A stretch of DNA of 64,000 nucleotides, taken from the NCBI GenBank assembly GCA_963827335.1, contig CAWHAP010000018.1, forward strand, positions 248,001 to 312,000, given 5' to 3'. Made by a program: the position numbers and the translations under genes. How positions within the stretch are numbered: position 1 is the first letter of the stretch; every line of letters starts with the position of its first letter. The stretch comes from DASQMT01 sp963827335. GTDB taxonomy: Bacteria; Actinomycetota; Thermoleophilia; Solirubrobacterales; Solirubrobacteraceae. Below are positions 40,477 to 48,478 of the stretch, one piece after another. The notes under the pieces were generated by a model. That model ran no database searches, was not told the DNA's origin, and saw nothing but the letters and a program-made list of their open reading frames with translations.

Positions 40477-41492
40477 GTCGCGTCGGGCTGATCGAGCGCT
40501 ACCGCGACCGGCTCCCGTTCGCCCCGGAGGACCCGGTCGTCTCGCTGCTGGAGGGCTCGACGCCGCTGATCCTCGCCGAGCGGGTGTCCGAGCGCGTCGG
40601 GGCCGAGGTGTGGCTGAAGTTCGAGGGCCTGAACCCGACCGGCTCGTTCAAGGACCGGGGGATGACGTGCGCGGTGTCGGCCGCCGTGCGGGAGGGCGCG
40701 CAGGCCGTCATCTGCGCCTCCACCGGCAACACGGCAGCGAGCGCCGCCGCCTACGCCGCGCGCGCCGGCCTCACGGGCGCGGTGATCGTCCCGGAGGGCA
40801 AGATCGCCACGGGCAAGCTCGCCCAGGCGCTCATGCACGGCGCGCGGGTGATCGCGCTGCGCGGCAACTTCGACGAGGCGCTGAAGCTGGTGCGGCAGCT
40901 GGCCGAGCGCCATCCGATCGCGCTCGTCAACTCGGTCAACCCGTTCCGGCTGGAGGGCCAGAAGACGGCGGCCTTCGAGCTCGTGGAGGAGCTCGGCGAG
41001 GAGCTCGACGCGCTGTGCGTCCCGGTCGGGAACGCGGGCAACATCACCGCGTACTGGAAGGGCTTCGAGGAGTCCGGGGTCCGCCCGCGGATGCTCGGCT
41101 GGCAGGCCGAGGGCGCCGCGCCGCTGGTCCACGGCGCGCCGGTCGCGTCGCCCGAGACGGTCGCGAGCGCGATCCGGATCGGCAACCCGGCGCGCTGGGA
41201 GGAGGCGATGGGGGCGATGGCGGCCTCCCACGGCGCGATCCGCGCGGTGTCCGACGAGGAGATCCTCGACGCCTACCGCTTCCTCGCCGCGCACGAGGGC
41301 GTGTTCTGCGAGCCGGCCTCGGCCGCGGGCGTCGCCGGGCTGCTCAAGCACGGGGCCGAGGGCGCGCGCCGGGTGGCGTGCGTGCTCACCGGGCACGGGC
41401 TCAAGGACCCCCAGACGGCGCTCTCGCGGGCCGGGTCGGTCGTCCCCTGCGAGCCGGAGCTGCCGGCCGTCGAGCGCGCCGTCCTGAGGTGA
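40473..41492 (+). CDS. thrC: threonine synthase, apparent CTG start
   Basis: The 339-residue PLP enzyme converts O-phosphohomoserine to threonine. It has Lys60 in NPTGSFKDRGM, STGNTAASAAAYAARAGL, VGNAGNITAYWKGF and the closing CVLTGHGLKDP. The family N-terminus (GLIERYRDRLPF) is only reached by initiating at CTG 40473-40475, which overlaps the hom stop (CTGA) and has AGGAGGAG 5-6 nt upstream; no in-frame ATG, GTG or TTG exists nearby. The thrB start again overlaps its stop. Confidence 0.93.
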   Translation: MSRVGLIERYRDRLPFAPEDPVVSLLEGSTPLILAERVSERVGAEVWLKFEGLNPTGSFKDRGMTCAVSAAVREGAQAVICASTGNTAASAAAYAARAGLTGAVIVPEGKIATGKLAQALMHGARVIALRGNFDEALKLVRQLAERHPIALVNSVNPFRLEGQKTAAFELVEELGEELDALCVPVGNAGNITAYWKGFEESGVRPRMLGWQAEGAAPLVHGAPVASPETVASAIRIGNPARWEEAMGAMAASHGAIRAVSDEEILDAYRFLAAHEGVFCEPASAAGVAGLLKHGAEGARRVACVLTGHGLKDPQTALSRAGSVVPCEPELPAVERAVLR

Positions 41493-42343
41493 CGGTGCGG
41501 CGCAGGACCGTTCGCGTCCCGGCCTCCTCGGCGAACCTGGGGCCGGGCTTCGACGTGCTCGCGTGCGCGCTCGGGCTCCACGTGGAGGTCGAGGCGGTGG
41601 AGACCGGGCGCTTCGGGGTGGTGACCGGCCTGGCGATCGCGCGCGACCGGCGCAACCTCGCCGTGCGGGCGTTCGAGCTGCTCGCGCCGGTCGAGGGGAT
41701 CGAGTTCCGGATCCGGTCGGATGTGCCGCTCTCCGGCGGCCTGGGCACGAGCGCGGCGGCGATCGTGGCCGGGCTCGTCGCGGCCGACTCGCTGTACGAG
41801 CTCGACGCAGACCTGCTGGCGCTGGCCACGCAGATGGAGGGCCATCCCGACAACGTCGCGGCCGCGCTGCTCGGCGGGTTCGTGCTGTGCGCCGACGGCC
41901 GCGCGGAGCGCTTCGACGTGCCCGCGGGCCTGGAGGCGGTCCTCGTGGTCCCGCACGAGCCGGTCCGCACCGCCGCCGCCCGCGCCGCGCTGCCGGCGGA
42001 GGTGCCGATGGCCGACGCCGTGTTCAACGTCGCCCACACGGGCCTGCTCGTGCTCGGCCTCGTCCGCGGGGACTGGGACCTCGTGGCGCGCGGGCTGGAC
42101 GACCGGCTCCACCAGCCGCGCCGCGCGCCGCTCTACCCGCGGTCGATGGAGCTCGTGGCGGACGCGCGGTCGCTCGGCGCGCTGGGCGCGACGATCTCCG
42201 GGGCAGGCCCGACGGTGGTGCTGTGGTGCGCCTACGACGCGACCGGCGCCGTGGTGGCCGCGCTCGAGTCGCGCTGCGCGGGCTGGGCGGACGTGCGGCG
42301 GGTGGCGTTCGAGGCGCGCGGCGCGGAGGTCGTGGCGTTCTGA
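41489..42343 (+). CDS. thrB: homoserine kinase
   Basis: A 284-residue GHMP kinase that phosphorylates homoserine for threonine synthase. VRVPASSANLGPGFDVLACAL opens the fold in two adjoining strands, PLSGGLGTSAAAIVAG (near residue 80) is the ATP loop, and MEGHPDNVAAALLGG and ISGAGPTVVLW follow. GTG at 41489 overlaps the thrC stop (GTGA), completing the threonine operon. The array of repeat locus 2 begins 17 bp after its stop. Confidence 0.95.
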   Translation: MTVRRRTVRVPASSANLGPGFDVLACALGLHVEVEAVETGRFGVVTGLAIARDRRNLAVRAFELLAPVEGIEFRIRSDVPLSGGLGTSAAAIVAGLVAADSLYELDADLLALATQMEGHPDNVAAALLGGFVLCADGRAERFDVPAGLEAVLVVPHEPVRTAAARAALPAEVPMADAVFNVAHTGLLVLGLVRGDWDLVARGLDDRLHQPRRAPLYPRSMELVADARSLGALGATISGAGPTVVLWCAYDATGAVVAALESRCAGWADVRRVAFEARGAEVVAF

Positions 42344-42359
42344 GGGTTCTCGCTCGCGT

Positions 42360-43091
42360 CCGTGCGGCGCGAGCGGCGGCCCCGGCGGGCGTCAGCGGCG
42401 GGCATCGAGGGGGCGGCTCGGTTGGGGCGGCGTTCCTGCGCGGCGCGAGCGGCGGCCCCGGCGGGCGTCAGCGGCGGGCGTTGGGGGGGCGGCTCGGTTG
42501 GGGCGGCGTTCCTGCGCGGCGCGAGCGGCGGCCCCGGCGCACGTCAACGGCGGGCATTGAGGAGGCGGGTTCGGTGGGGGCGGCGTTCCCGCCGGCGTGG
42601 AACCGCTTCCACGCCGGGCGCGATCCATCCGTGACGACTTAGTCCCGCATAGCGAGGTCAACTCGTCACGGATGCCCGTGGAACCGCTTCCACGGAGGCA
42701 AGTCGACGCGGCCGGCGAGTTGACCGCAGATATCGCGGCGAACTCGCCAGCGACCTCGATCGAAGCAGTTCCCCGCCAGAAGGAGCGCCACCCCCACCGA
42801 ACCCGCCCCCTCGATGCCCGTCGTTGACGTTCGCCGGGGCCGCCGCTCGCGCCCCGCGGGAACGCCACCCCCACCGAACCCGCCCCCTCGATGCCCGCGT
42901 TGACGTTCGCCGGGGCCGCCGCTCGCGCCCCGCGGGAACGCCACTCCCACCGAACCCGCCCCCTCAGTGCCCGCGGTTGACGTTCGCCGGGGCCGCCGCT
43001 CGCGCCCCGCGGGAACGCCACTCCCACCGAACCCGCCCCCTCAGTGCCCGCGGTTGACGTTCGCCGGGACCGCCGCTCGCGCCCCGCGGGA
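42360..43091. repeat. repeat locus 2: inverted arrays of a 76-78 bp unit around a palindromic core
   Basis: Three left units start at 42360, 42436 and 42512 (76 bp period) and four right units, in inverse orientation, at about 42782, 42859, 42935 and 43012 (76-77 bp). Each right unit runs from GCCACCCCCACCGAACCCG through CCTC-TGCCC and TTGACGTTCGCCGG to CCGCGGG. The 190-bp core has GTGGAACCGCTTCCAC twice (42597-42612, 42678-42693), ATCCGTGACGA/TCGTCACGGAT (42627-42673) and GGCGAGTT/AACTCGCC with an inner CCGC/GCGG stem (42714-42748). No convincing gene lies here. Confidence 0.9.
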
Positions 43092-43104
43092 GAATACGAA
43101 CGAA

Positions 43105-43758
43105 TCAGCGCACGACCCGCACCGGCGTCCCCAGCGGCACCGTGCGCATCAGCCGCCGTAGGTCCCGCGCCGTCGCGCGGGCGCAGCCGTTCGAGGCCGC
43201 CCGGCCCAGCGCCTCGGGGACGCGCGTGCCGTGGATCGCCACCCGGCCGCCGGCCAGCGCGCCGCGCGTCTGGATCACGCTGAGCGCGAGCGCGCAGCAG
43301 CCGTAGATCGACCCGCGCTCCATCCACAGCTTGTCCGTGACCGCGAAGCGGCCGAGCGGCGTGGGGGAGGACGGTGCGCCGACGGTCACGAGCATCCGCT
43401 CGGCGACGCGGCCGGACCGCCGGACCGTGAGGCGCCGTGCGGAGCGGTCGATGGTGATGCGGAAGCGCGTGCTGCCGAGCACGGCGTGCTCGGCGGCGAT
43501 CCAGCCCGTGCGGCCGGCCGGCAGCTCCGGCGCCAGCACGCCGAGCCAGTCCCCGCGGCGGCCGACGACGCGGTAGACGCGCTTGCCGCCGTACTCCGTG
43601 TGCGTGCCCACGCCCGCGATCACGCGCCCCGCCGGCGCCGCGCGGAGCTGCGCGCGCTCCGTGACGCGCGCGGTCAGCGTCGCGCCGGGCGGCGGCGTCG
43701 CGCCGGCGCAGCCGGCGACGGCGGCCGAGACGAGCAGGCATGCGGCGGGGATCGCCAT
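43105..43758 (-). CDS. L,D-transpeptidase (YkuD) lipoprotein
   Basis: The 217-residue protein has a lipoprotein signal (LLVSAAVAGC), an SH3-like segment (about 28-90) and a YkuD domain with FRITIDRSARRLTV, TPLGRFAVTDKL, VAIHGTR and the catalytic Cys in ASNGCARA. Such enzymes form 3-3 cross-links in peptidoglycan or attach proteins to it. It lies next to repeat locus 2 and upstream of the ParA-like gene on the same strand direction. Confidence 0.92.
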   Translation of the reverse strand: MAIPAACLLVSAAVAGCAGATPPPGATLTARVTERAQLRAAPAGRVIAGVGTHTEYGGKRVYRVVGRRGDWLGVLAPELPAGRTGWIAAEHAVLGSTRFRITIDRSARRLTVRRSGRVAERMLVTVGAPSSPTPLGRFAVTDKLWMERGSIYGCCALALSVIQTRGALAGGRVAIHGTRVPEALGRAASNGCARATARDLRRLMRTVPLGTPVRVVR

Positions 43759-43820
43759 GCCCGGGTGATCGACCGGAGGCCGCTCGGGTCACAACGCGCC
43801 CGGCGCCCCGGGCGGGCGGG

Positions 43821-44600
43821 TCAGCCCTGCAGCAGCGGGGTGAGCTTGCGCCGCCAGCCGTTCAGGCCGGTCCGCTTGAGGACCTCGCCCGCGAGCTGCA
43901 GGTAGTCCTGGCCCAGGTCGGGCCGGTGCTCGAGGATCGAGCGGCCGCTCTCGGCGGACTCCGCATAGGCGATCGAGGCGCGGATCACGGTCTCGAACAC
44001 CTGCTCGCCGAAGTGCCCCTTGAGGGCTTCGTAGGCCTCGCGCGAGTGCACGGTGCGCATGTCGGCGATGTTCAGCACGACCCCGAGGAACTCCAGGTCG
44101 TCGTTGTAGAACTCCTTCGCCTGCCCGACCACCTCGAGCGCGCCGTTCACGCCCTGCAGCGCGAAGTACTGCGCCTCGGAGGAGATCATCGCCCAGTCGG
44201 CCGCCACGAGCCCGTTGATGGTCAGCAGGCCGAGCGCCGGCGGGCAGTCGATGAGGATGAGGTCGTGCTGCTTGCGGGCGTCCTTGAGCGCCTTGCGCAG
44301 CACCAGCTCGCGCCCGATCTTGCCGCTCAGGCCGCGCTCGACCTCGGCCAGGATGGGCGTGGCGGGGATGATCCCGTCGTGCGTCGCCGCCTTCGCCTTG
44401 GCCGCGCCGGAGAGGACGTCGGCGATGGTCGGCGTGGCGTCGGCGGGCACGTCGAAGTAGTCCGACAGGTTGCCCTGCGGGTCGAGGTCCACGCACAGGA
44501 CGTCCAGCCCGATGCGGCGGAAGACGTCCGCGAGCGTGCGGACGGTGGTGGTCTTGCCCGTGCCGCCCTTCAGCGACAGGACCGCGATGGTCTCGGCCAT
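43821..44600 (-). CDS. orphan ParA/Soj-type ATPase
   Basis: The 259-residue ATPase has a deviant Walker A KGGTGKTTT, switch DLDPQGNLSDYF and DCPPALGLLTINGL. ParA proteins position DNA or protein cargo by forming gradients on the nucleoid. No ParB or parS is adjacent, so it is probably an orphan that places another cargo. TAGTCT ends 8 nt before the ATG. An FHA-domain gene lies 36 bp upstream on the same strand. Confidence 0.9.
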   Translation of the reverse strand: MAETIAVLSLKGGTGKTTTVRTLADVFRRIGLDVLCVDLDPQGNLSDYFDVPADATPTIADVLSGAAKAKAATHDGIIPATPILAEVERGLSGKIGRELVLRKALKDARKQHDLILIDCPPALGLLTINGLVAADWAMISSEAQYFALQGVNGALEVVGQAKEFYNDDLEFLGVVLNIADMRTVHSREAYEALKGHFGEQVFETVIRASIAYAESAESGRSILEHRPDLGQDYLQLAGEVLKRTGLNGWRRKLTPLLQG

Positions 44601-44636
44601 GACGGCCGAGACTAGCGAGACTCCTCCGTGGCGGGA

Positions 44637-45122
44637 CTACTCCGCGACGGCGGCGGGCGGCGAGTCGGCCGACGAGCCGCCGGCGGCCGCCGCCTCCATG
44701 TAGTGCAGGGTGTGGCGGCCCACCACGATCTCGTCGCCGTCGGCCAGCGGCGACCACTCGACGCGCCTCCCGTTCACGTACACGCCGTTGAGCGACCGGT
44801 CGTCCAGGACCCGCACGCCGTCGGCCTGCGCGACGATCAGCGCGTGGCGCCGCGAGACGGTCGCGTCGTCGAAGCGGACGTCGGCGGCCAGGGAGCGGCC
44901 GATCCGCGTCCACTCGCGGGATACGGGTACGACGACGCGCCGGCCGGCGTCTTCATAGGCGATGTACTTCCCGGGCACCGACAGGTTCGCCCGCGCCTCG
45001 TCGATCCAGTCCGGGCGGGTGGGCGCGACCGGCTCCGTGGCGGAGGTCAGGGGCACGGTGCCGTCGCCGGCCACGGGGAGCGTGCCGGTCGCCTCGATCT
45101 CGCCTGGCGTGCGTGAATCCAT
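44637..45122 (-). CDS. FHA-domain protein
   Basis: The 161-residue protein has a disordered Thr/Pro-rich N-terminal third, then an FHA domain (about 62-140) with IGRSLAADVRFDDATVSRRHALI and LNGVYVNGRRVE, and an Ala/Ser tail. It likely binds phosphothreonine on a partner protein, possibly together with the ParA ATPase encoded just downstream. AAAGGAG lies about 7 nt before the ATG. Confidence 0.88.
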   Translation of the reverse strand: MDSRTPGEIEATGTLPVAGDGTVPLTSATEPVAPTRPDWIDEARANLSVPGKYIAYEDAGRRVVVPVSREWTRIGRSLAADVRFDDATVSRRHALIVAQADGVRVLDDRSLNGVYVNGRRVEWSPLADGDEIVVGRHTLHYMEAAAAGGSSADSPPAAVAE

Positions 45123-45137
45123 CTACGTCTCTCCTTT

Positions 45138-45158
45138 GGGCACGGGTGGCACGTGCCC
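45138..45158. promoter_or_regulatory. inverted repeat in a divergent promoter region
   Basis: GGGCACG (45138-45144) and CGTGCCC (45152-45158) flank a 7-base GGTGGCA between the FHA gene and a divergent zinc-finger gene. It could be a regulator site; no cognate regulator is evident. Confidence 0.4.
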
Positions 45159-45268
45159 TCCCGGCGACCCTACCTCCATCGGGAATTGTACGGAGAGGGT
45201 CAATGGGGCCGTGACCTCATAGCCGGATGGGGAGGCGTTGCGCGCCTCGCGTCGAAGCACGACGGACC

Positions 45269-45556
45269 ATGCCGACGATCAGCCTCCGCCGCACCCCGCA
45301 GCCCGACCGCGCGCCGCTGGAGCAGCTCCTGCTGCGCCGCAGCGTGGGCGAGCAGGAGGCGCACCGGCACCGGTGCGTCCACTGCCACCGCACCCCCCTG
45401 ACGGGCGAGGCGGTCCACGTGTACGCGGTCGCCGCCGGCGAGCGCATGGTCTGCGAGCTGTGCCGCCCGCTGCGCCGCGAGGCGCCCGCCCGGACCGAGC
45501 TGATGCACGCCCCCGAGCACGAGCGCTCCGTGCGGATCACGCGCCGCGCCGCCTGA
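45269..45556 (+). CDS. small CxxC zinc-finger-like protein
   Basis: A 95-residue protein with CVHCHRTPLTG and MVCELCRPLRRE, two CxxC pairs 28 residues apart that should bind one zinc ion. The rest is basic and helical. I do not recognise the family. ATG at 45269 gives a sensible N-terminus; the open frame extends further upstream without codon support. It precedes the SRPBCC gene by 29 bp. Confidence 0.6.
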   Translation: MPTISLRRTPQPDRAPLEQLLLRRSVGEQEAHRHRCVHCHRTPLTGEAVHVYAVAAGERMVCELCRPLRREAPARTELMHAPEHERSVRITRRAA

Positions 45557-45585
45557 CGGCACGGTCCACTACGCTTCCGGGCGCC

Positions 45586-46083
45586 GTGGACCCCGTCACG
45601 CTGCACGTCAACATCGACCGCCCGCGGGAGGACGTGTTCGACTACCTGTCGGACGTCGCCAACCACCCCGAGTTCACCGACCACTTCCTCACGGACTGGC
45701 GGCTCACGCGCGAGGAGTCCCAGGGCCGCGGCGCCGGCGCACGCTACAAGCAGGGCGGCCGCTTCGACCGCTTCGGCTACTACGACCTGAACCTGGCCGA
45801 GCTCGACGCCCCCTTCCGGATCGTCGGCGTGGGGCGCGGCGGCAAGTACAACCGCATCAGGACCTTCCATCAGTGGACGCTCGAGCCGTCCGCGGGCGGG
45901 ACCCGGCTCGAGTACGTCTACGAGACCGAGCCGCCGCTGCCGACGGACCGCCTCGTGGACGCGCTGAGCGGCCGCCGCCGCTGGTACCGGCGCAACGGCG
46001 GCAAGGCCCTCCGGCGCCTCCAGAGCATCCTCGAGGAGAACCGGGATCGCGGCGCGCGGGCGACCGTCGGCGGACTAGACTGA
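45586..46083 (+). CDS. SRPBCC (polyketide cyclase/START-like) family protein
   Basis: The 165-residue protein starts VTLHVNIDRPREDVFDYLSD, the first strand and helix of the SRPBCC fold, and continues through PEFTDHF and FDRFGYYDLNLAELDAPFRIV to a C-terminal helix. The fold binds hydrophobic ligands; function here is unknown. GTG at 45586 follows TACGCT by 10 nt. The lipoprotein gene begins 8 bp after its stop. Confidence 0.82.
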   Translation: MDPVTLHVNIDRPREDVFDYLSDVANHPEFTDHFLTDWRLTREESQGRGAGARYKQGGRFDRFGYYDLNLAELDAPFRIVGVGRGGKYNRIRTFHQWTLEPSAGGTRLEYVYETEPPLPTDRLVDALSGRRRWYRRNGGKALRRLQSILEENRDRGARATVGGLD

Positions 46084-46091
46084 CGCGCCGG

Positions 46092-46658
46092 ATGCGCCGC
46101 CCCGCCCGCCTCGCCTCCCTCCTGCTCGTGGCCGCCGCCGCGCTCGGCGCCGCGGGCTGCTTCAACAAGGAGGAGCAGACCACGCTCGGCGAGACCGAGG
46201 GCATCTACGTGACGGTCGACGACCTCAAGTACCAGGTCCAGATCTCGCGCATCCTCGACCCGGCGTCCCCCGAGGACTCGGCGTACCTGCGCGGCGTCTC
46301 CGGCGGCGAGGCGCAGCCGGGCCAGGACGAGGTGTGGTTCGCCGTGTTCATGCGGGTGGAGAACGACTCCGGGGAGCCGCACGAGACGGCGGAGGAGTTC
46401 GTCATCAAGGACACGCAGGACAACGAGTTCGAGCCGGTCGAGCTGGATCCGGAGCTGAACCTCTACGGCTACGAGCCGGAGGAGCTCGCGCCGGGCAAGC
46501 TGATCCCCGAGCTCGACTCCCCTGCCGCGGACAACACCATCCGCGGCCGGCTCCTGCTCTACCGGCTCCAGGCCGAGTCGCTCGGCAATCGCCCCGTCGA
46601 GCTGGAGATCGCCAGCCCGACCGGCGGCGAGGGCGCGGTCATCGACCTCGACATCTAG
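46092..46658 (+). CDS. lipoprotein with DUF4352-like immunoglobulin domain
   Basis: The 188-residue protein has a lipoprotein signal (LASLLLVAAAALGAAGC) and a beta-sandwich domain (VTVDDLKYQVQISRIL, WFAVFMRVENDSGEPHETAEEFVIKDTQ split over strands) resembling DUF4352/telomeric-repeat-factor-like exported modules. Function is unknown. ATG at 46092 is 10 nt after TAGACT. The gene ends 4 bp from the convergent penicillin-binding protein gene. Confidence 0.75.
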   Translation: MRRPARLASLLLVAAAALGAAGCFNKEEQTTLGETEGIYVTVDDLKYQVQISRILDPASPEDSAYLRGVSGGEAQPGQDEVWFAVFMRVENDSGEPHETAEEFVIKDTQDNEFEPVELDPELNLYGYEPEELAPGKLIPELDSPAADNTIRGRLLLYRLQAESLGNRPVELEIASPTGGEGAVIDLDI

Positions 46659-46662
46659 ATTC

Positions 46663-48408
46663 CTAGCGGTCCAGGCCCGCGATGAGCACCTGCCGCGCCA
46701 CGGGCGCGGCGGTGTCGCCGCCGGCGCCCTGGCCGACGAGCATCACCGCGACGGCCACGCGCGGCTTGCGGGCCGGCGCGTAGGCCGCGAACCACGCGTT
46801 CGTGTCGGTCGTGTCGTCCGGCGGCGGCGCGTCGGGGTCGTTCGGGTCGGGGTCGTCGTTCGTCGTGTCGCGCAGCTCGGCGGTGCCGGTCTTGCCGGCG
46901 ACCTTGACGCCCGGGATCGCCGCGCTGACCCCGGTGCCCGACGTGACCACGGCGCGCATGAACGCGCCGATCGTGCGGGCGACGGGCTCGGGGATCGCCC
47001 GCGTGCGCTCGGGCGAGGCGCCCTTGCGCAGCGTCGGCCGCACGCGGAGGCCGCCCTCGGCGATCGCGGCGGCGACGCCGGCCATCTCGAGCGGGGTGGC
47101 GAGCACCTTGCCCTGCCCGATCGCGGTCGACCCGACCGCCAGGTCGTCGCCGATCTCGCCGGCCGCGGGGATCGTCGAGCGCATGGCGCCCGCCAGCCCC
47201 GGGTCCTCGTTGAAGCCGAACTTCTCGGCGGTCGCCACCAGCCGCTCGGCGCCCAGCTGCGCCCCCATCGGCGCGAACACGGAGTTGCAGGAGTGGGCGA
47301 AGCTCTCCTTGAGCGACCCGCCGCACGACTCGCCGTTGGCGTTCTCGAGCGAGACGCCCTCGAGGACCGCCTCCGTCTGCACCGGGTAGCGCCCCGACCG
47401 CTTGGCGATGCCCGCGTCGAGCGCCCCGGCGAGCGTGATGATCTTGAACACGGAGCCGGGCGGCTGCGGCGCGGAGTAGGCGATCCCGGCGAGCGCGAGC
47501 ACCTCGCCGTCGCTCGGGCGCAGCACCGCAACGCCGCCGAAGCGGCCCGCGAGCGCCTCGACGGCGGCGCGCTGGATGTCGGGGTCGATCGTCGTGCGCA
47601 CCGCGCTGCCCCGCTTGGCCTCCGCGGAGGCGATCACGCGCCCGCCCGCCCGCAGCTCCCCGCCGGGGGTGCCGGCCAGCTCGGTGTCGAACTCGCGCTC
47701 CAGCCCGGTCAGGCCCACGGGCGCCCCCTTCGGCACGCCGCGCCGCTCCAGCTCGGCCGCCCGCTCGGGCGGCGCCGGCCCGACGCGCCCCGCGATCTCC
47801 GACGCGAGCGCGCCGAGCTCCGAGAGCCGTGCCTCGCCCTCGGCCAGCGGCGTCCCGTCGCGCGCCTGGATCGCGGCGCGCTGCGGCATCGTCGTCTCGC
47901 GGCTGAGCTTCTCGCCCGGCCGGAGGCCGGGGTGCACGAGGTGGCCGCCCCAGTCGACCGCCGCCGCCTCCCCCTGCTCGACGACGGGCAGGACGAGCGA
48001 CCCGCGGATCGTCCCGAACAGGCGGGTGCGCAGGCTGACGGGCACGACGACGGTGCCGTCCTCGGCCGGCTCCCCGGCGCGCCCGGCGGTGACCGAGGCG
48101 AGCGTGGCGATGCGCGCCGCGTTGCGGTACGCGTTGGAGAAGCGGCGCTGCGGGACGCGCTCCCGGTCCTCCCGCGTCAGGAGCGCGCGCATCGAGATGT
48201 AGTCGCCGCGCGCCCACGCATCGGCGAACGCCTGCGCCGTGGTGCGGCGTGGATCGTCGCCCCCGCGGCCCACCGCCACGCCGGCCGCGAACGCGACGAG
48301 GGCCGCGATCAGCAGGGGGGACAGGCGCGACCAGACGACCCGTCGCCGGCGGCGTGGAGGGGCGCCGGCGGGGGGAGTCCGGCGCTCGGGACGGGTGGGG
48401 GCCGACAT
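46663..48408 (-). CDS. class B penicillin-binding protein with MecA-like N-terminal domain
   Basis: The 581-residue protein has one membrane segment (LLIAALVAFAAGVAVG, about 32-47), an NTF2-like MecA_N domain (about 55-150), a PBP dimer-type linker and a transpeptidase domain with S319VFK, S373CN and K506TG. It cross-links peptidoglycan stem peptides during growth or division. ATG at 48408 gives a short basic cytosolic tail; the frame is open further upstream without coding signs. It is divergent from the MarP-like protease gene. Confidence 0.9.
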   Translation of the reverse strand: MSAPTRPERRTPPAGAPPRRRRRVVWSRLSPLLIAALVAFAAGVAVGRGGDDPRRTTAQAFADAWARGDYISMRALLTREDRERVPQRRFSNAYRNAARIATLASVTAGRAGEPAEDGTVVVPVSLRTRLFGTIRGSLVLPVVEQGEAAAVDWGGHLVHPGLRPGEKLSRETTMPQRAAIQARDGTPLAEGEARLSELGALASEIAGRVGPAPPERAAELERRGVPKGAPVGLTGLEREFDTELAGTPGGELRAGGRVIASAEAKRGSAVRTTIDPDIQRAAVEALAGRFGGVAVLRPSDGEVLALAGIAYSAPQPPGSVFKIITLAGALDAGIAKRSGRYPVQTEAVLEGVSLENANGESCGGSLKESFAHSCNSVFAPMGAQLGAERLVATAEKFGFNEDPGLAGAMRSTIPAAGEIGDDLAVGSTAIGQGKVLATPLEMAGVAAAIAEGGLRVRPTLRKGASPERTRAIPEPVARTIGAFMRAVVTSGTGVSAAIPGVKVAGKTGTAELRDTTNDDPDPNDPDAPPPDDTTDTNAWFAAYAPARKPRVAVAVMLVGQGAGGDTAAPVARQVLIAGLDR

Positions 48409-48478
48409 CTTGCGGGACAATCTTGACGGGGTACGGCCGCGGGCGCGCAACGGAGCGGCTTGTACGCTCGTCAGTCCC

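Noticed and set aside
42360..43091. Insertion sequence or integron cassette array
   Set aside because: No transposase or integrase is encoded, no target duplication is visible, and the palindromes lack the GTTRRRY/RYYYAAC pair of attC sites.
42344..43104. Short open frames through repeat locus 2
   Set aside because: They follow the repeat period and encode only repeated Pro/Arg-rich strings, with no start signal or codon bias of their own.
43821..44600. Chromosome partition locus (parAB)
   Set aside because: No ParB with helix-turn-helix and no parS-like site is near; the ParB-like protein at 62000-62881 lacks that domain.
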